Shown in pieces: positions 1 through 10,138 of a stretch of 64,000 nucleotides of DNA (position 1 is the first letter of the stretch; each line of letters starts with the position of its first letter). The notes beneath the pieces are model-generated. The model saw only the letters and a list, made by a program, of their open reading frames with translations. It ran no database searches and was not told the origin of the DNA. Both the position numbers and the translations under genes were made by a program. This stretch comes from Cryptomeria japonica. Its lineage: Eukaryota > Streptophyta > Pinopsida > Cupressales > Cupressaceae. The stretch lies in assembly GCF_030272615.1 (NCBI RefSeq), contig NC_081406.1, positions 214,802,997 to 214,866,996 of the forward strand, given 5' to 3'.

Positions 1-1102
1 ATCCTGCTGCCTCCGTGCATAAAGACACGCTCCCTGAGGAATCCCCTGCTGGCGCCCGAACTGCCGCAAAACTCGGGTCACCAAAAACCGCTCAATAATG
101 AACGGGGTCCTCCCAATCAGATACCTCGTCATGAATACAAAAGGCATCTCTATCCCATCCTCTGCCCATACCTCACAATCTGTATACGGTCTCCAGGTGA
201 CCGTATCAATATCATCAAAAACCCTCCTCCAATGCTCTAGTTTGTCCAGCTTACACTAGACAACTAGACCTCTATATCCGTAGGCGTATGCTGCACCTAC
301 AGGCTTGTCTCTATCCGCCAATGGCCTCGCTGCTGGAATGTGCTCCCAGCACCATACCTGTAATAATGTCACGCCAGCTGATAAACTACCATAACCGTGG
401 TATACTACCTCATGCAGGCTCCTGTAAAGATGGGCCAGCATCGCTGACCCCCATGAAAATCTCCGCCCCTGCGTCACCATCTGCTCCAAAACTAGCCCCC
501 ATCCCACTAAAAATCCCTTTGACCTGTGATCAGGACAAAGGAATCCCCCAATGAATCCTGCCAATATAGATGGAAGCGGTGCATAATCCAGATCCAAAAA
601 CTCCTGCCAAGGGATCTCATACCCACAGACAGTCTCATCATGAAATATGCGGCGCAGTGCCTCTGTGCCGCCCTCCTCTGACTGCTCGTAGGGTAGTAGT
701 GCCCCTACCACAGGAATGCGCAAAATCCGGTAGCAATCCTCCGGTGTCACTGTCATCTCTCTAGTGGCAAAATGAAAGGTGTTCGTGTCGCTATGCCACC
801 TCTCTGCCAACGCTATCAAAAGTCCCCGGTTCATAGTGAACCGAGGCATATCCAGAAGAGAGGTCAATCCACATCTCTCTATAATGTCCAAATCTGCCTG
901 GGACAGACATGGTATCAGCATCCATGGTCTCGAGAATCTCTCTCTCGACTGCACAATACCCAATCACTCCTGTCGACAAACAAAAACATATCCAATATCA
1001 GTTTCCACATCAACACAAAGATATCAAAATCAAACTTACATCAACAACATGAAACAATTTGCTCATCTACAATCAAAGTTCAAAATTATATCATTTCATA
1101 TC

Positions 1103-1285
1103 AACTTGTAACACAACTCAAGTTTTTCAAAAACCATATCAAAACTTGTAAAACAACTCAAGTACCAAAATCACATAAACTTGTAAAACAACTCAAGTTT
1201 CCCACCCATATCAAAACTTGTAAAACAACTCAAGTTTCCAACCCATATCGTCTTGTAAAACAACTCAGGCTTTCCCACACATTGA
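1103..1285. repeat. Tandem repeat, about 35-40 bp x 5
   Basis: Five copies of a unit beginning AACTTGTAAAACAACTCAAG start near 1103, 1143, 1178, 1215 and 1250. The unit ends vary (tttcc, tacc). It lies within the proposed PMD intron. Confidence 0.8.
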
Positions 1286-1489
1286 ACTTGAAACAGACCA
1301 ACGCAAATACATCATATTCTGATCAAAACAACAACTTGATATCTATACATAACTTGGAAAATTGCACATCAAAACAAGTTATACAAATACTCATATTGGA
1401 TAAATTCATCAAAACACGGTAGGCAAACAAAAACAAATTTCAACTCGGCCAAAACTGCAAAAATTTTTGAATGCACTACAATAGACCTT

Positions 1490-1990
1490 CAATGCGCTAA
1501 AACACCCTCACGTGCTACGCTGTCTCTCCTACGCGCTATTCTATCCAACCTATGCGCTAGTTCTAGTCTACGCGCTGAACTTTTCACCCTATGCGCTACC
1601 TAACCCATCCCCTATGCTAGACTATGCCTACGTGCTACTCTACCCTCCTTGAGCACTACCCTTTTAACCCTATGCGCTAGGTTAGTCCTACGCGCTAATC
1701 TACCCTCCCTGATCGCTACCCTTTTAGCTCTATGCACTAGGTTAGTCCTACGCGCTAAACCCCCTTACCTATGCGAACCCCGGTGGCTCCTATGCGCTAG
1801 GTCATACCTACGCGCTACCCTGTTGACACGACGCGCTACCCAAACCTTTGCATGTGCTATTCTACCTGCACGCGCTAACCTAATACTTTTATGCGCTAGC
1901 CTATTTTTTTCGGATGCAACCCCTAAAATTGACTTCGATGCGCTACTCTAAACTTCGTATGTGCTAAACTAAGCCTTAGACGTGCTAAAA
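1490..1990. repeat. 20-bp minisatellite (core TACGCGCTA / TATGCGCTA), about 24 copies
   Basis: A core reading ctAYGCGCTAnn recurs about every 20 bp, at roughly 1530, 1550, 1571, 1590, 1612, 1630 and on to 1979. A 60-bp higher-order unit is visible between 1630 and 1760. Another core copy (CACGCGCTACAGG, near 2082-2094) lies inside proposed exon 1. Short reading frames through this array are by-products of the repeat. Confidence 0.85.
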
Positions 1991-2223
1991 CGAAATACCC
2001 GAACTTTGAAATTCAAAAAATGACCAAAAATGACAAAACAAAAAATCAAAAAGGGGTCAAAAATGTTGACTTACTGGTGGTCCACGCGCTACAGGCCTCC
2101 GGTACCTCCGAACACGCTCGAAACGGTGTCTGTGATAGGGAATCGACATTTTCTCTCTAGAGCAAATTCTCTTTCTTCACAATCAACAAAGCACAAATGA
2201 ACCTAAATCAACCCCTAAATCCC

Positions 2224-2230
2224 TTTTATA
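2224..2230 (-). promoter_or_regulatory. TATA box of the PMD gene
   Basis: On the minus strand the sequence is CCTATAAAAGGG, a strong TATA box about 75 bp upstream of the proposed ATG at 2149. That leaves room for a start site near 2195 and a 5' UTR of about 45 nt. It supports minus-strand transcription independent of the plus-strand LTR at 2588. Confidence 0.6.
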
Positions 2231-2572
2231 GGAGGAAAATGAAATTAGGGTTAGCCAACTAGCCCTGTAATAATGGCTACGGTCTCCCCTATACCAAAAT
2301 AGCTATAACTTATCGGGAGATGAATCAATTTACACATTTTTTACATACACGAAATCCTACACATCATACGAACTTCATCAACATAAATAAAAAATTTTCA
2401 AAATTGATTCATCTCCCGAAGGGGCATCACATATCAAATATCGAATCTGGGGCATCACATCGAATTTGGGGCACGACTTGCAAATCAAAAGAACGATACA
2501 AAAATTGCATTTGATCATAAATCATGATAAGGCATCATTTTCTTTGAAATAACATGTGCACACACGTCACTT

Positions 2573-2587
2573 CAAAGAGGGGCAAAA
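2573..2587 (+). promoter_or_regulatory. Polypurine tract before a gypsy-type 3' LTR
   Basis: CAAAGAGGGGCAAAA sits immediately before an LTR that starts TGTAGACG at 2588. This position and composition fit a plus-strand primer. The 2290-2570 stretch before it shows no gene; it contains short GGGGCATCACAT repeats. Confidence 0.65.
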
Positions 2588-3046
2588 TGTAGACGTATAA
2601 AAATGACCATATTCCTAAATGAATATTTTATGTTCATTTCTCTATTTAATTAAATCCAATTTAATTAAATTATCCACATTCCTCTATTTAATTAAATAAG
2701 TTACTCAATTTATTTAAATTAAATTCACTATACCCATTTAATGAATAAATCATTTTATTCAATTAAATTCCCCTATCCACTTTTAATTAAATTCAAATTT
2801 AATTAAATAGTTATCCTAAATTGAATAAATCTAATCTATTTAATTTCTCTAAATTGCAACCAAATTGAATTAAAATCATTTAATTAAATCCTATTATCCC
2901 TCCATCCACTTGCAAAATCCCAAACCCCTTTCTAATCCCAAACCCCTTTCTAATCCCTTCTAGAATCTTCTAATTGCTTCTAATTAACCTAACCCTCCCC
3001 TAAACTTTGTCACATCCCTAAGCAAAGGGAAGTCACTTCTCAAAAA

Positions 3047-3178
3047 CCTTAAAGTCTTTGATAACCATTGAAGGTTTTCAACCTTCAACCACTAAAACCC
3101 TTAAAGTCTTTGAAAACCATTAAAGGCTTCCAACCTTCAACCACTTAATCTCTAAAGTCTCCAATAACCATTAATGGT
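3047..3178. repeat. Tandem repeat, about 51 bp x 2.6, inside the LTR
   Basis: The motif TTAAAGTCTTTGA followed by AACCATT and CAACCTTCAACCAC recurs with AAAGTCT at 3051, 3103 and 3154. Confidence 0.75.
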
Positions 3179-3540
3179 TAATTCAAACTTTCCCACATAG
3201 TTAAAACATTTGTTTTGACTCAACCTCTATCCAACCCAAGGGTCTCATCAGGCCTTTAATGCTTTGACCATGATTATCTCTTAATCATTTGCACAAAGGT
3301 TTATCCTTGGATTAACTCTTAATCCAGTGGGTAATCCTAATTTAGACTTGACCCTTAGCCTTTAGATAACCATGAGGTCTTCTCAGACCTTTAATGCCTC
3401 CAACCTCTTCTTTCAACCCAATCCTATGTTGACACTTGTCACCATTTCATTGGTACAAATTGTGCACATGGATCCCCAACTTTCAAACCTGGCCCTTGAT
3501 TAAACCTTTCAATCCTGACCATCCATTGCCCTGTTTGTGC

Positions 3541-3549
3541 TATAAATAG
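3541..3549 (+). promoter_or_regulatory. TATA box of the gypsy-type LTR
   Basis: TATAAATAG follows a GC-richer stretch about two thirds into the LTR, the usual place for the U3/R promoter. Confidence 0.55.
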
Positions 3550-4084
3550 AGCCCTCATTCTTCCATTCTTAACAATCATCTTTCAAATTTGAAGCATCAC
3601 ACTTATGCTCAAATATATTCAAGCTTTCATTTCATATATGCTCATCATTTAGCCTCTCTTTAAATCAGGAAGTAGATTAAATATGCATGTTTAGAGTACT
3701 TTCTTCATCATTTAGCTCAATCATAGACTAAATATAGCATGCTAGGATAGTATTCATACTAACCTCGTCATCTTATCATCTAGTTTATTGCATTTCTAGA
3801 ATCATACATAGCTTAACAACCATTTCATATTAAAATCTATCAAAGCATCTCTCGTTCTCATATTTGCCATCCCTAAACCATTTTGCTCAATGATCTGAGA
3901 GCAAAAACATTGGTTTGAGGGACATTGTGAGATAGAGAACCATGAGACCCTCCTTGGGAAGTTGAGTAACACTACGTTACTCTATAGCTTGCATCAAGAA
4001 GTCCTGTGTGTGTGTGTGGACTAGTTTATAACATAATTTTCACATATTTAGTTTTATTCGCCCACTTTTCCCGCATATAGGCAC

Positions 4085-4853
4085 TATTAGGATTCCCAAA
4101 GATATTGAGAGGGGGGGAATTAGTATCTAACTGCTATATACATTTACTTGACTTAAAACATGAAAAGCATATTAAAACTATGTACCGGTAAACCAGAAAT
4201 AATGTAGTAACTAAGAGCAATAACAAAAACATGAGAAGCACACCATAACACAATGATTTAACAAGGAAACTCGATGTGGGAAAAACCTCAGTGGGATTTG
4301 TGACCCACAATATTCACTTACTGGCCAATAAGAGAGTATTACTTTTACAATAGGGGGCCAAGTGCCTAGAGCTCACTGCTCAAAATGAAGTCACACTGTC
4401 TTACAAAATGGATTATGAAAAATCCAATGTCTTGTACTGCTTCAAATCAGCATCTGCTATGCCAGGTTCAGTACCGGTTTAAGCTCTGCTACATACATAA
4501 ACCCTTAACCCATAATTTGCATATTAGGTCTGCTATTATCTTCCTTTTTCACCTATATTTCTCTTACAAAATGATCTACAATGATCTCATACATATGAGT
4601 CATATTACAACTTGCCATGTCGGCTTACAATAATTTTACAATTAATTACAAAATACATTTTAAACAAAATTGAAGTCAGCCAAGGTGTCGGTATCCTTCC
4701 TTTCACTATTGGTGTTCTATATGCCAATGTAGAGTCTGTCAGTGGCAGTGCTGGTATCTTTGTCTTGCCGATGTCATATGATTGCAAGGTTGCCATCAAT
4801 GACAAAACCTTCAATCAACTACAATTTCTCATTGGAGTGTGCGTTTGCCAACA
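4085..4853 (-). repeat. 3' LTR of element II
   Basis: About 770 bp. On the plus strand it starts TATTAGGATTCCC (TGTTAGG in sister LTRs) and ends GCCAACA next to the polypurine tract. It matches 9979-10138 plus 17374-18003 closely. It carries the shared U5 block around 4265-4320 (GTGGGAAAAACC, GGGATTTGTGACCCAC). Confidence 0.82.
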
Positions 4854-4868
4854 ATCTCCCCCTTTAGC
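4854..4868 (-). promoter_or_regulatory. Polypurine tract of element II
   Basis: The minus strand reads GCTAAAGGGGGAGAT directly before the LTR start TGTTGGC. Further purine tracts lie at about 4974-4981 and 5024-5035. Confidence 0.7.
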
Positions 4869-5055
4869 ATTGATGGCAACACTCATGAGAAAAATCAAAA
4901 TTGTCCAAAATGATATCCAAAAATAGTCTATAGAAATTGTCTTACAAAAACTGTGTGCCAAAAAAATGTATGGTCCCCCTAAGCAGATGATGTCCTTTCT
5001 TCTGACCATTTTTCTCATCCCACTACTCCCCCTTTGACATCAATGACAAAGGTTG

Positions 5056-8000
5056 TCATTCAGTGTCAATGGAGTCCTTCCTATATTCTTGTAACCGGTG
5101 GGTTACAATCTGAAAAATATCTGTCAAAATTAAATTCATACCGTTACTGAATGTTTTGCTGTCTTTTATTGCCTCTTGAGTTCTCTGCACTGTACCGATG
5201 AGTATGTACATTTTCTCTTCTGGTATCTTCAGTCTGGGAACCAGAGCCTCAGATATTTATTTTCTCAAAGAAATAAGGCATTCTAGTCTTGGACTAAGTC
5301 TACATTTCAAGTCCTTTGCTTTATCCTTTATTCCCTGTTTGTCATTTTCTAGTTTCTTGATTTTCTCTTCTTGCTCTACAATCTTCTTCTCTAACTCCAA
5401 AAATGAATCCGATGCACCTATCAGATTATTAGCAATATTGTTTATCTTATCTTGTGCTTTGTTGATATCCTTGTCAAGATCCTCTGTCAAAATATTTGTT
5501 TTACAAGTGTCTATGTATAGTTTCTTGAAGTCAAAAATTATTTCCCCAAGTTCCAGTAATAGAGTATCCATTTTCTCTTTATTCTTATTTACAATTTCCT
5601 CAAAGAATTTTTGTTTTTCTTTTATCATTCTTTCCTTAAATGTATCCTCATTTATTTGATCAATAGTCAATAAGTTGTCGGTGATGAACTTAGACAATGT
5701 GTGTAGTTGTCCTAAATAATCCTTATTATCAACTATGCACTTTGGTGCAATCAATTTAAGAATTGGAATTCTATCATCAATAGCCTTATAGGCTTGTGCA
5801 TTGCATTCTGTGATCTTCTTTATTGAATCTAACAAGACCTCTGTTACATTTGTAGGTCTGAATTCTGCCATAGATGTACCAAATGTTTGTCCAATAGTCT
5901 TTACAATAGCCATGCTACTAGTTGTGGTAATTATCTTGCTCGTTTTGACCTCTCGTAGGTCAGTCCGTGTTTGCATTTCTATAAGTAGGGGTTTGGGCTT
6001 TTTAGTTTGTACCGGTGGCACTGTCTCTGTCTGAACTTTAGCCTCAACCTATACCTATTTTGGTTTCTCTATCTGTATCGTAGAGGGTTTCTCTAAGGGT
6101 TTCTCTAAGCTTTTAACTACCGGTTTCTCAAATGTAATCTCAGTTTGTACCTCGGAACTCTCTTTTGCCGGTTCTTTAGATGGGTTTTTTGTTGTATCTA
6201 CCAGTTTCTCAGTGGTATCCTCTACCAGTTGCTATGCCTGTGTAGGTTTTTCTATGTTCATCTCAACCTCTATAGCTGGTGACTCAGTAGTCACATTTTT
6301 CTCCTTATCCTCAGTGGTTTCTCTGTCAACCACAACATTTACTTCCTGTGTGTCTACATTTACTGTATACAAAATTTCAAATTCAGGATTTGTATCCTCT
6401 ATCAAAGTCTTCGTACTCTCTGTGGCAGGTTGTCTGTCAGTAATGTCTACTGGTGGAGTATCTGAAAGAGGTGGGGGCATATTGTCAGTTATTTTCAGGC
6501 TTGGTGGTCTACCTACCTTACCTTTCCCCTTATCTCTGTCCTTTTGGTATACTTTAATAGTTTTTGGCCTAAGTAATTCTTCCTTTTTTTCTTTTTCCAC
6601 AAAGAATATATCCCATCCATCTGTTGTTTCCTCGGATACTTCATTTACTCTACCAACCATTAGTGTACATGCCAGTGAGTAGTGGAGAATACTGTTCGAT
6701 TAGCCTCACTAATTAATTTGTCTATTTCATCAGGTGATTTAACTAGATGCACTGCAAGTAATTTTTCAATCTTAATTTTTTTATCCAGCTCAACAATGGC
6801 TAATCTTCTAGCTTCTAATATCCTATACAGATCATTTGAAAATTTCATCAACAACTTCCATTAAGAATTTCTTGTATATATCTAAGTGTAAAATTACATT
6901 GTTCTCTATACTTTCCTTGTCATCTGCTAAGTGTGTTGTATATTTTGTTGATGTTTTTCAACTTACCATCCTCTGTTATTTCGCTAAGAGGTTTGTCAGA
7001 GGAGCAATAGTTTGTTTCACCTTCTTCTTCTTAGGAGTCATTTTCTTTGCCAGAGGCCTTACTACCTGTTGCTTCTTTCTTGTTCTTTTTGGTGTAGGAA
7101 AGGGTGTCGATGAGGGTTTTCTTTTCCTTTCAACCCTTTTAAACTTGGTCGGTATATCATTCTCAGAAGAAGTTCCAACTGGTGAAAGATGAGTTTCCAG
7201 TTGAGGTGCTTCCAACTCACTTTCACTTATACCAATTTGTCTCAGAACATCTTCCTTGATTGCTTTATCCTATCGGGTTCCTTTTCTTATGGTTGCTTCA
7301 ACTTTCTTAACCCTTTTTCTAGATTGAATAGTGCTTTCTATTATTTCAACACTACCAAACACCTTCTCTTTCGGTTCTTTTGGAGCTTCAAGGAGGGATT
7401 TTGCATAAGTTTCTATGATGTCGTCATCTGTTTCATAGCCCATTTCAATTACCCAGATAGTTCTAGGGATAACTGCCTCCATCTAAATTTCATCTTTCTT
7501 TATCACAAAACAGATTTCTTTCTAATACTTATCCACAATAGCTTTTGACAATCTTACTCTAGTTTTCATTCGAGCCTTTAATGCTTGAAAATGTTTGTTT
7601 AGGTTTTTCTCCCAGTTCTCTCCCATATTGTTTAGTAAATATAACAGTTGTTTTCCTACCGATATGTCAAAGCCAAAGTCTCTAGCACCAATATCGGGTA
7701 CTTGTTTTGTTATGTACAACATCAAACAAACAAGTAAGTTTCCAAATCTGAATGTTCATTTCTTATCTCTTTTAATCTTTCCCAAATTGTCTATCAACTC
7801 ATCTTTAAGCCATTCACATATATCTATTCTTGCATTATCATTCACCATATCATAAGCACTCTTGATACATAGGCTAGAAACTAAATTTAACCTATTTGCA
7901 TGTGTAGCCTTATAACCTAAGATCATACTGATAAATCTGACATTTATATCTTTTACATCGTTTACCCTTAGAGATCTTTTATCAAATGTTGCACCGGTTA

Positions 8001-8489
8001 GGTTTATCACCGTGTCATTTGAGACCTTCTTTGTTTTATCGAGTCTATTACAGGTGGAGGTAACCCTGTTACAGCTTTTACTGCTTCTTTTGTGATTTTA
8101 TAAATTGAGTCCAACCAGAAAAATTCACCATGTACTCTACTTAACACAATACTTATGATATCCTTGGGAAAATCCGGGACACTGAGGATTTCAGTGAAAC
8201 CTAGGGTTTCCACTATTTTATGTTCCGGCTTGACATTTCCAGACTCATCACAAATCACAAACTTATACATATTCTTGATCTCATCATCACCTAGCTCCTC
8301 AATATGACAATGTATATACATCCTAGGGTCTTTAGCATATACTACTCCCTTAGGAATTTGAGAAAATGCACCTATTCTATCATCTATCTTTGCAATTTTG
8401 GGAGCTAGTTTGAAAATGGGTCTAGGGCACTTAATAACCTCAACAACAGTAGGGTTTGCAATAAATTCAGGAATGGATGAAGATGCCAT
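5056..8489 (-). pseudogene. Element II ORF2: large unknown protein, about 1140 codons, decayed
   Basis: I do not recognise this family. It starts at a clear ATG (8489, MASSSIPEF) and runs through several frames to TGA at 5058-5056, following the sister copies at 34902 and 61528. Visible parts: an N-terminal block with LSRVHGEFFWLD at residues 116-127 and AVTGLP at 139-144; a Cys-containing helical block ending near FRFGNLLV; Lys/Arg-rich stretches (PTPKRTRKKQQ, KKMTPKKKKVKQ) that could be nuclear signals or RNA contacts; a Pro/Thr/acidic linker; and a long C-terminal coiled coil (about 5250-5900). No enzymatic motif is visible. ORF1 ends 306 nt upstream and a TATA-like box lies between them. 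It occupies the place where an autonomous element would have pol. A structural or chromatin-associated accessory protein is only a guess. Confidence 0.7.
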
Positions 8490-8633
8490 AGCTATAAATA
8501 CCTCAATCTGCTTTAGGGATGAATACTTTGATGGATTGCTTCACTTCTTCGCTTAGAATGCCTTCGCTCAGGAATTTTTGCACTCTCAAAGATTTGAATG
8601 CTCAGTGAATGGAAAAAGGAGCCAAAACATTTG

Positions 8634-8640
8634 CTTTATA
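8634..8640 (-). promoter_or_regulatory. TATA-like box upstream of element II ORF2
   Basis: The minus strand reads TTATAAAGC about 146 nt upstream of the ORF2 ATG. Sister element III-b has TATAAAAT at nearly the same distance (about 149 nt), so the position is conserved. Confidence 0.4.
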
Positions 8641-8795
8641 ATATTATTTTCTCCAACTACCACATTTAAATGCTCACTGGTTAAGTCACAACTTAACTCA
8701 TTTGCTGGTATAGAAGTAATTTCAACTTCTCACCGTCAGCCGAGGGAATAATAGCATGTTTTTCATTTTGTTGCTAAACCCCCAAAAGATTTTCT

Positions 8796-9925
8796 TCAGT
8801 TAGATGAAGATTCTCCTACCGGTGGAGTGTTACTCTATTCTGCCGGTGGAGGAGTATTTCCATCAACATTCTGATCTGACTTTCTGATCCATTGTTTTGA
8901 GAATTCTTGCTTTACTTCTTCAACTTTTTCTTTACCTTTCAAACTCAGACCTTTATTGTTTACCGGTAATGTCTCACTTCTACATAATCTAGCAATATGT
9001 CTAATTTTATTACATGCATAACAAGTTACATTGTTTTTTTGAATAGCTTTTCCATATCCTATGCCAGTATGTGTTCAACATTGATTAGATAAGTGTTCAA
9101 ATCTTCCACAAATATAACATCTTACATTCATTCTACAATTTTCTGATTTATGACCAACTTTGTTGCATTTTGAACATTGACCAGTGGGTGTATTAGTGTT
9201 CTGATAATTTCTAGATCTACACTGATTTTCTCTATGACCATACTTGTTATAGTTAAAGCATTTGCCATTAAATTTGTAAGTAGTAGGTTGTCTTACCGGT
9301 TTCTATGATCATGATTCTTTGCAGTACCGGAGCTTTCACCAACTTCAAAGCTAAGACCATTTGTATCACCATTAGATTTTTTATTCTTCAGCATGTCATC
9401 AAGTTCCTCTGAACTTTTCTTAAATTTATCCTTGTGTTGATTTGCAGCAGTCAGTTCATTTTCCAAGATTCCTTTCTATCTCATGAGTTCAGTTTTGTCA
9501 TTTTGTGTGTGCATTAGATCTGTCTTCAACATATCATTTTCATGACTGAGTCTTGTGTTTTCATTTCCACAATCATTTAGTCTTCTAACCAATTCATCTT
9601 TATTCTTCTTTCTATCTTCAATATCTTTATATAATCTCATAGTCATGTCTTGAATCTCATTCTTTGTTGTACCGATTTCTTGTCTTAGCTTGTTTACCAA
9701 ATCATTAAGAGTTTCCTTTTCATCATTCTCATTCTGCATCTTTTCACAAATTTCTCTTCTCTTGTTCCTTGCAATAGTGAGATTTTCTTGAAGTGCTTGA
9801 ATAATATCCTGAGTAGCCTTCAGATCATCCTCAAGTTTGATATTCTTCACATTTTCTGCATCGTAGTCTGAAAGAGTTGTTTCCAACTTCTTCCTCAAGT
9901 TTTCCATCTCTACCGGTGTCAACAT
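8796..9925 (-). pseudogene. Element II ORF1: gag-like coiled coil with four zinc knuckles, decayed
   Basis: The first ATG after the primer site is at 9925 (MLTPVEMENL); the frame ends at TGA 8798-8796, with stops and a frameshift between. The first 150 or so residues are a heptad-rich coiled coil. Then come a short NGLSFEVGESS linker and four knuckles: CFNYNKYGHRENQC (second Cys now Tyr), CSKCNKVGHKSENC, CYICGRFEHLSNQC and CYACNKIRHIARLC, the last three of CX2CX4HX4C form. Known: such knuckles bind RNA in Gag. No copia capsid domain is visible, so it resembles only the C-terminal half of a SIRE-like Gag. It directly follows the primer site, as gag does. Confidence 0.72.
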
Positions 9926-9964
9926 CTTCCTCAAGTTGTTAGGCTTTTGAAAATAGAGCACCAA

Positions 9965-9976
9965 GCTCTGATACCA
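9965..9976 (-). promoter_or_regulatory. Primer binding site (tRNA-iMet type) of element II
   Basis: The minus strand reads TGGTATCAGAGC two bases after the LTR end, the standard copia initiator-Met primer site. Confidence 0.85.
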
Positions 9977-9978
9977 AT

Positions 9979-10138
9979 TGTTAGGATTCCCAAAGATACT
10001 TAGAGAGGGGGCTAAATCAGTATCTAACTAGTATATACATTTACTTGACTTAAAACATGAAAAGCATATTAAAACTATGTACTGGTAAACAAAAAATAAT
10101 GTAGTAACTAAGAGAAATAACAAAAACATGAGAAGCAC
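9979..10138 (-). repeat. 5' LTR of element II, first piece
   Basis: Starts TGTTAGGATTCCC and matches 4085 onward until GAGAAGCAC, where copia element I is inserted. The match resumes at 17368-17374. Confidence 0.85.

Larger units (their letters stand above)
1..2149 (-). pseudogene. Plant mobile domain (PMD) gene, two exons, in-frame stop, 3' end outside window
   Basis: Seen: exon 2 (948 down to 1) reads as a plant mobile domain (aminotransferase-like, MAIN/MAIL type). Landmarks are ALAERWHSDTNTFHF, REMTVTPEDCYRILRIPVVG and LLQVWCWEHIP. One TAG (258-256) interrupts the frame. The same frame then continues to base 1 with family-like sequence (LEHWRRVFDD, VTWRPY). Proposed exon 1 is 2149-2075: 25 codons, Arg-rich, starting ATG and ending at GTAAGT (2074-2069), phase 0. 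An acceptor CAG at 951-949 rejoins the PMD frame in phase 0, giving an intron of about 1126 bp. A TATA box lies 75 bp upstream of the ATG. Known: PMD proteins occur as host silencing factors and as passengers in transposons and gypsy elements. Inference: this is an antisense passenger gene of the gypsy element whose 3' LTR starts at 2588. The exon 2 domain call is firm; the splice model is plausible but unproven. Confidence 0.72.
2588..4079 (+). mobile_element. 3' LTR of a Ty3/gypsy-type element
   Basis: The LTR begins TGTAGACG after a polypurine tract and runs about 1.49 kb to a poorly defined end near CCCGCATATAG, just before element II. It has a very AT-rich first 300 bp, a TATA box at 3541 and transcript-like sequence after it. 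Its internal region would lie to the left and includes the antisense PMD gene. No pol sequence of this element is in the window, so the gypsy assignment rests on the terminal sequence and the PPT. The right boundary is uncertain by several bases. Confidence 0.6.

Noticed and set aside
288-1422. Plus-strand frames over the first 1.4 kb
   Set aside because: They are shadows of the minus-strand PMD exon and of AT-rich repeats; no family likeness.
1649-1951. 100-codon plus-strand frame rich in Leu/Arg/Ala
   Set aside because: It is the translation of the 20-bp minisatellite; its repeated LCARLVLRA phrases follow the repeat period.
4001-4020. Short TG microsatellite
   Set aside because: Only about six TG units inside the gypsy-type LTR; nothing unusual.
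5198-7548. Plus-strand frames opposite element II ORF2
   Set aside because: Antisense shadows; the minus frame is supported by homologous copies at 34902-38109 and 50662-61528.
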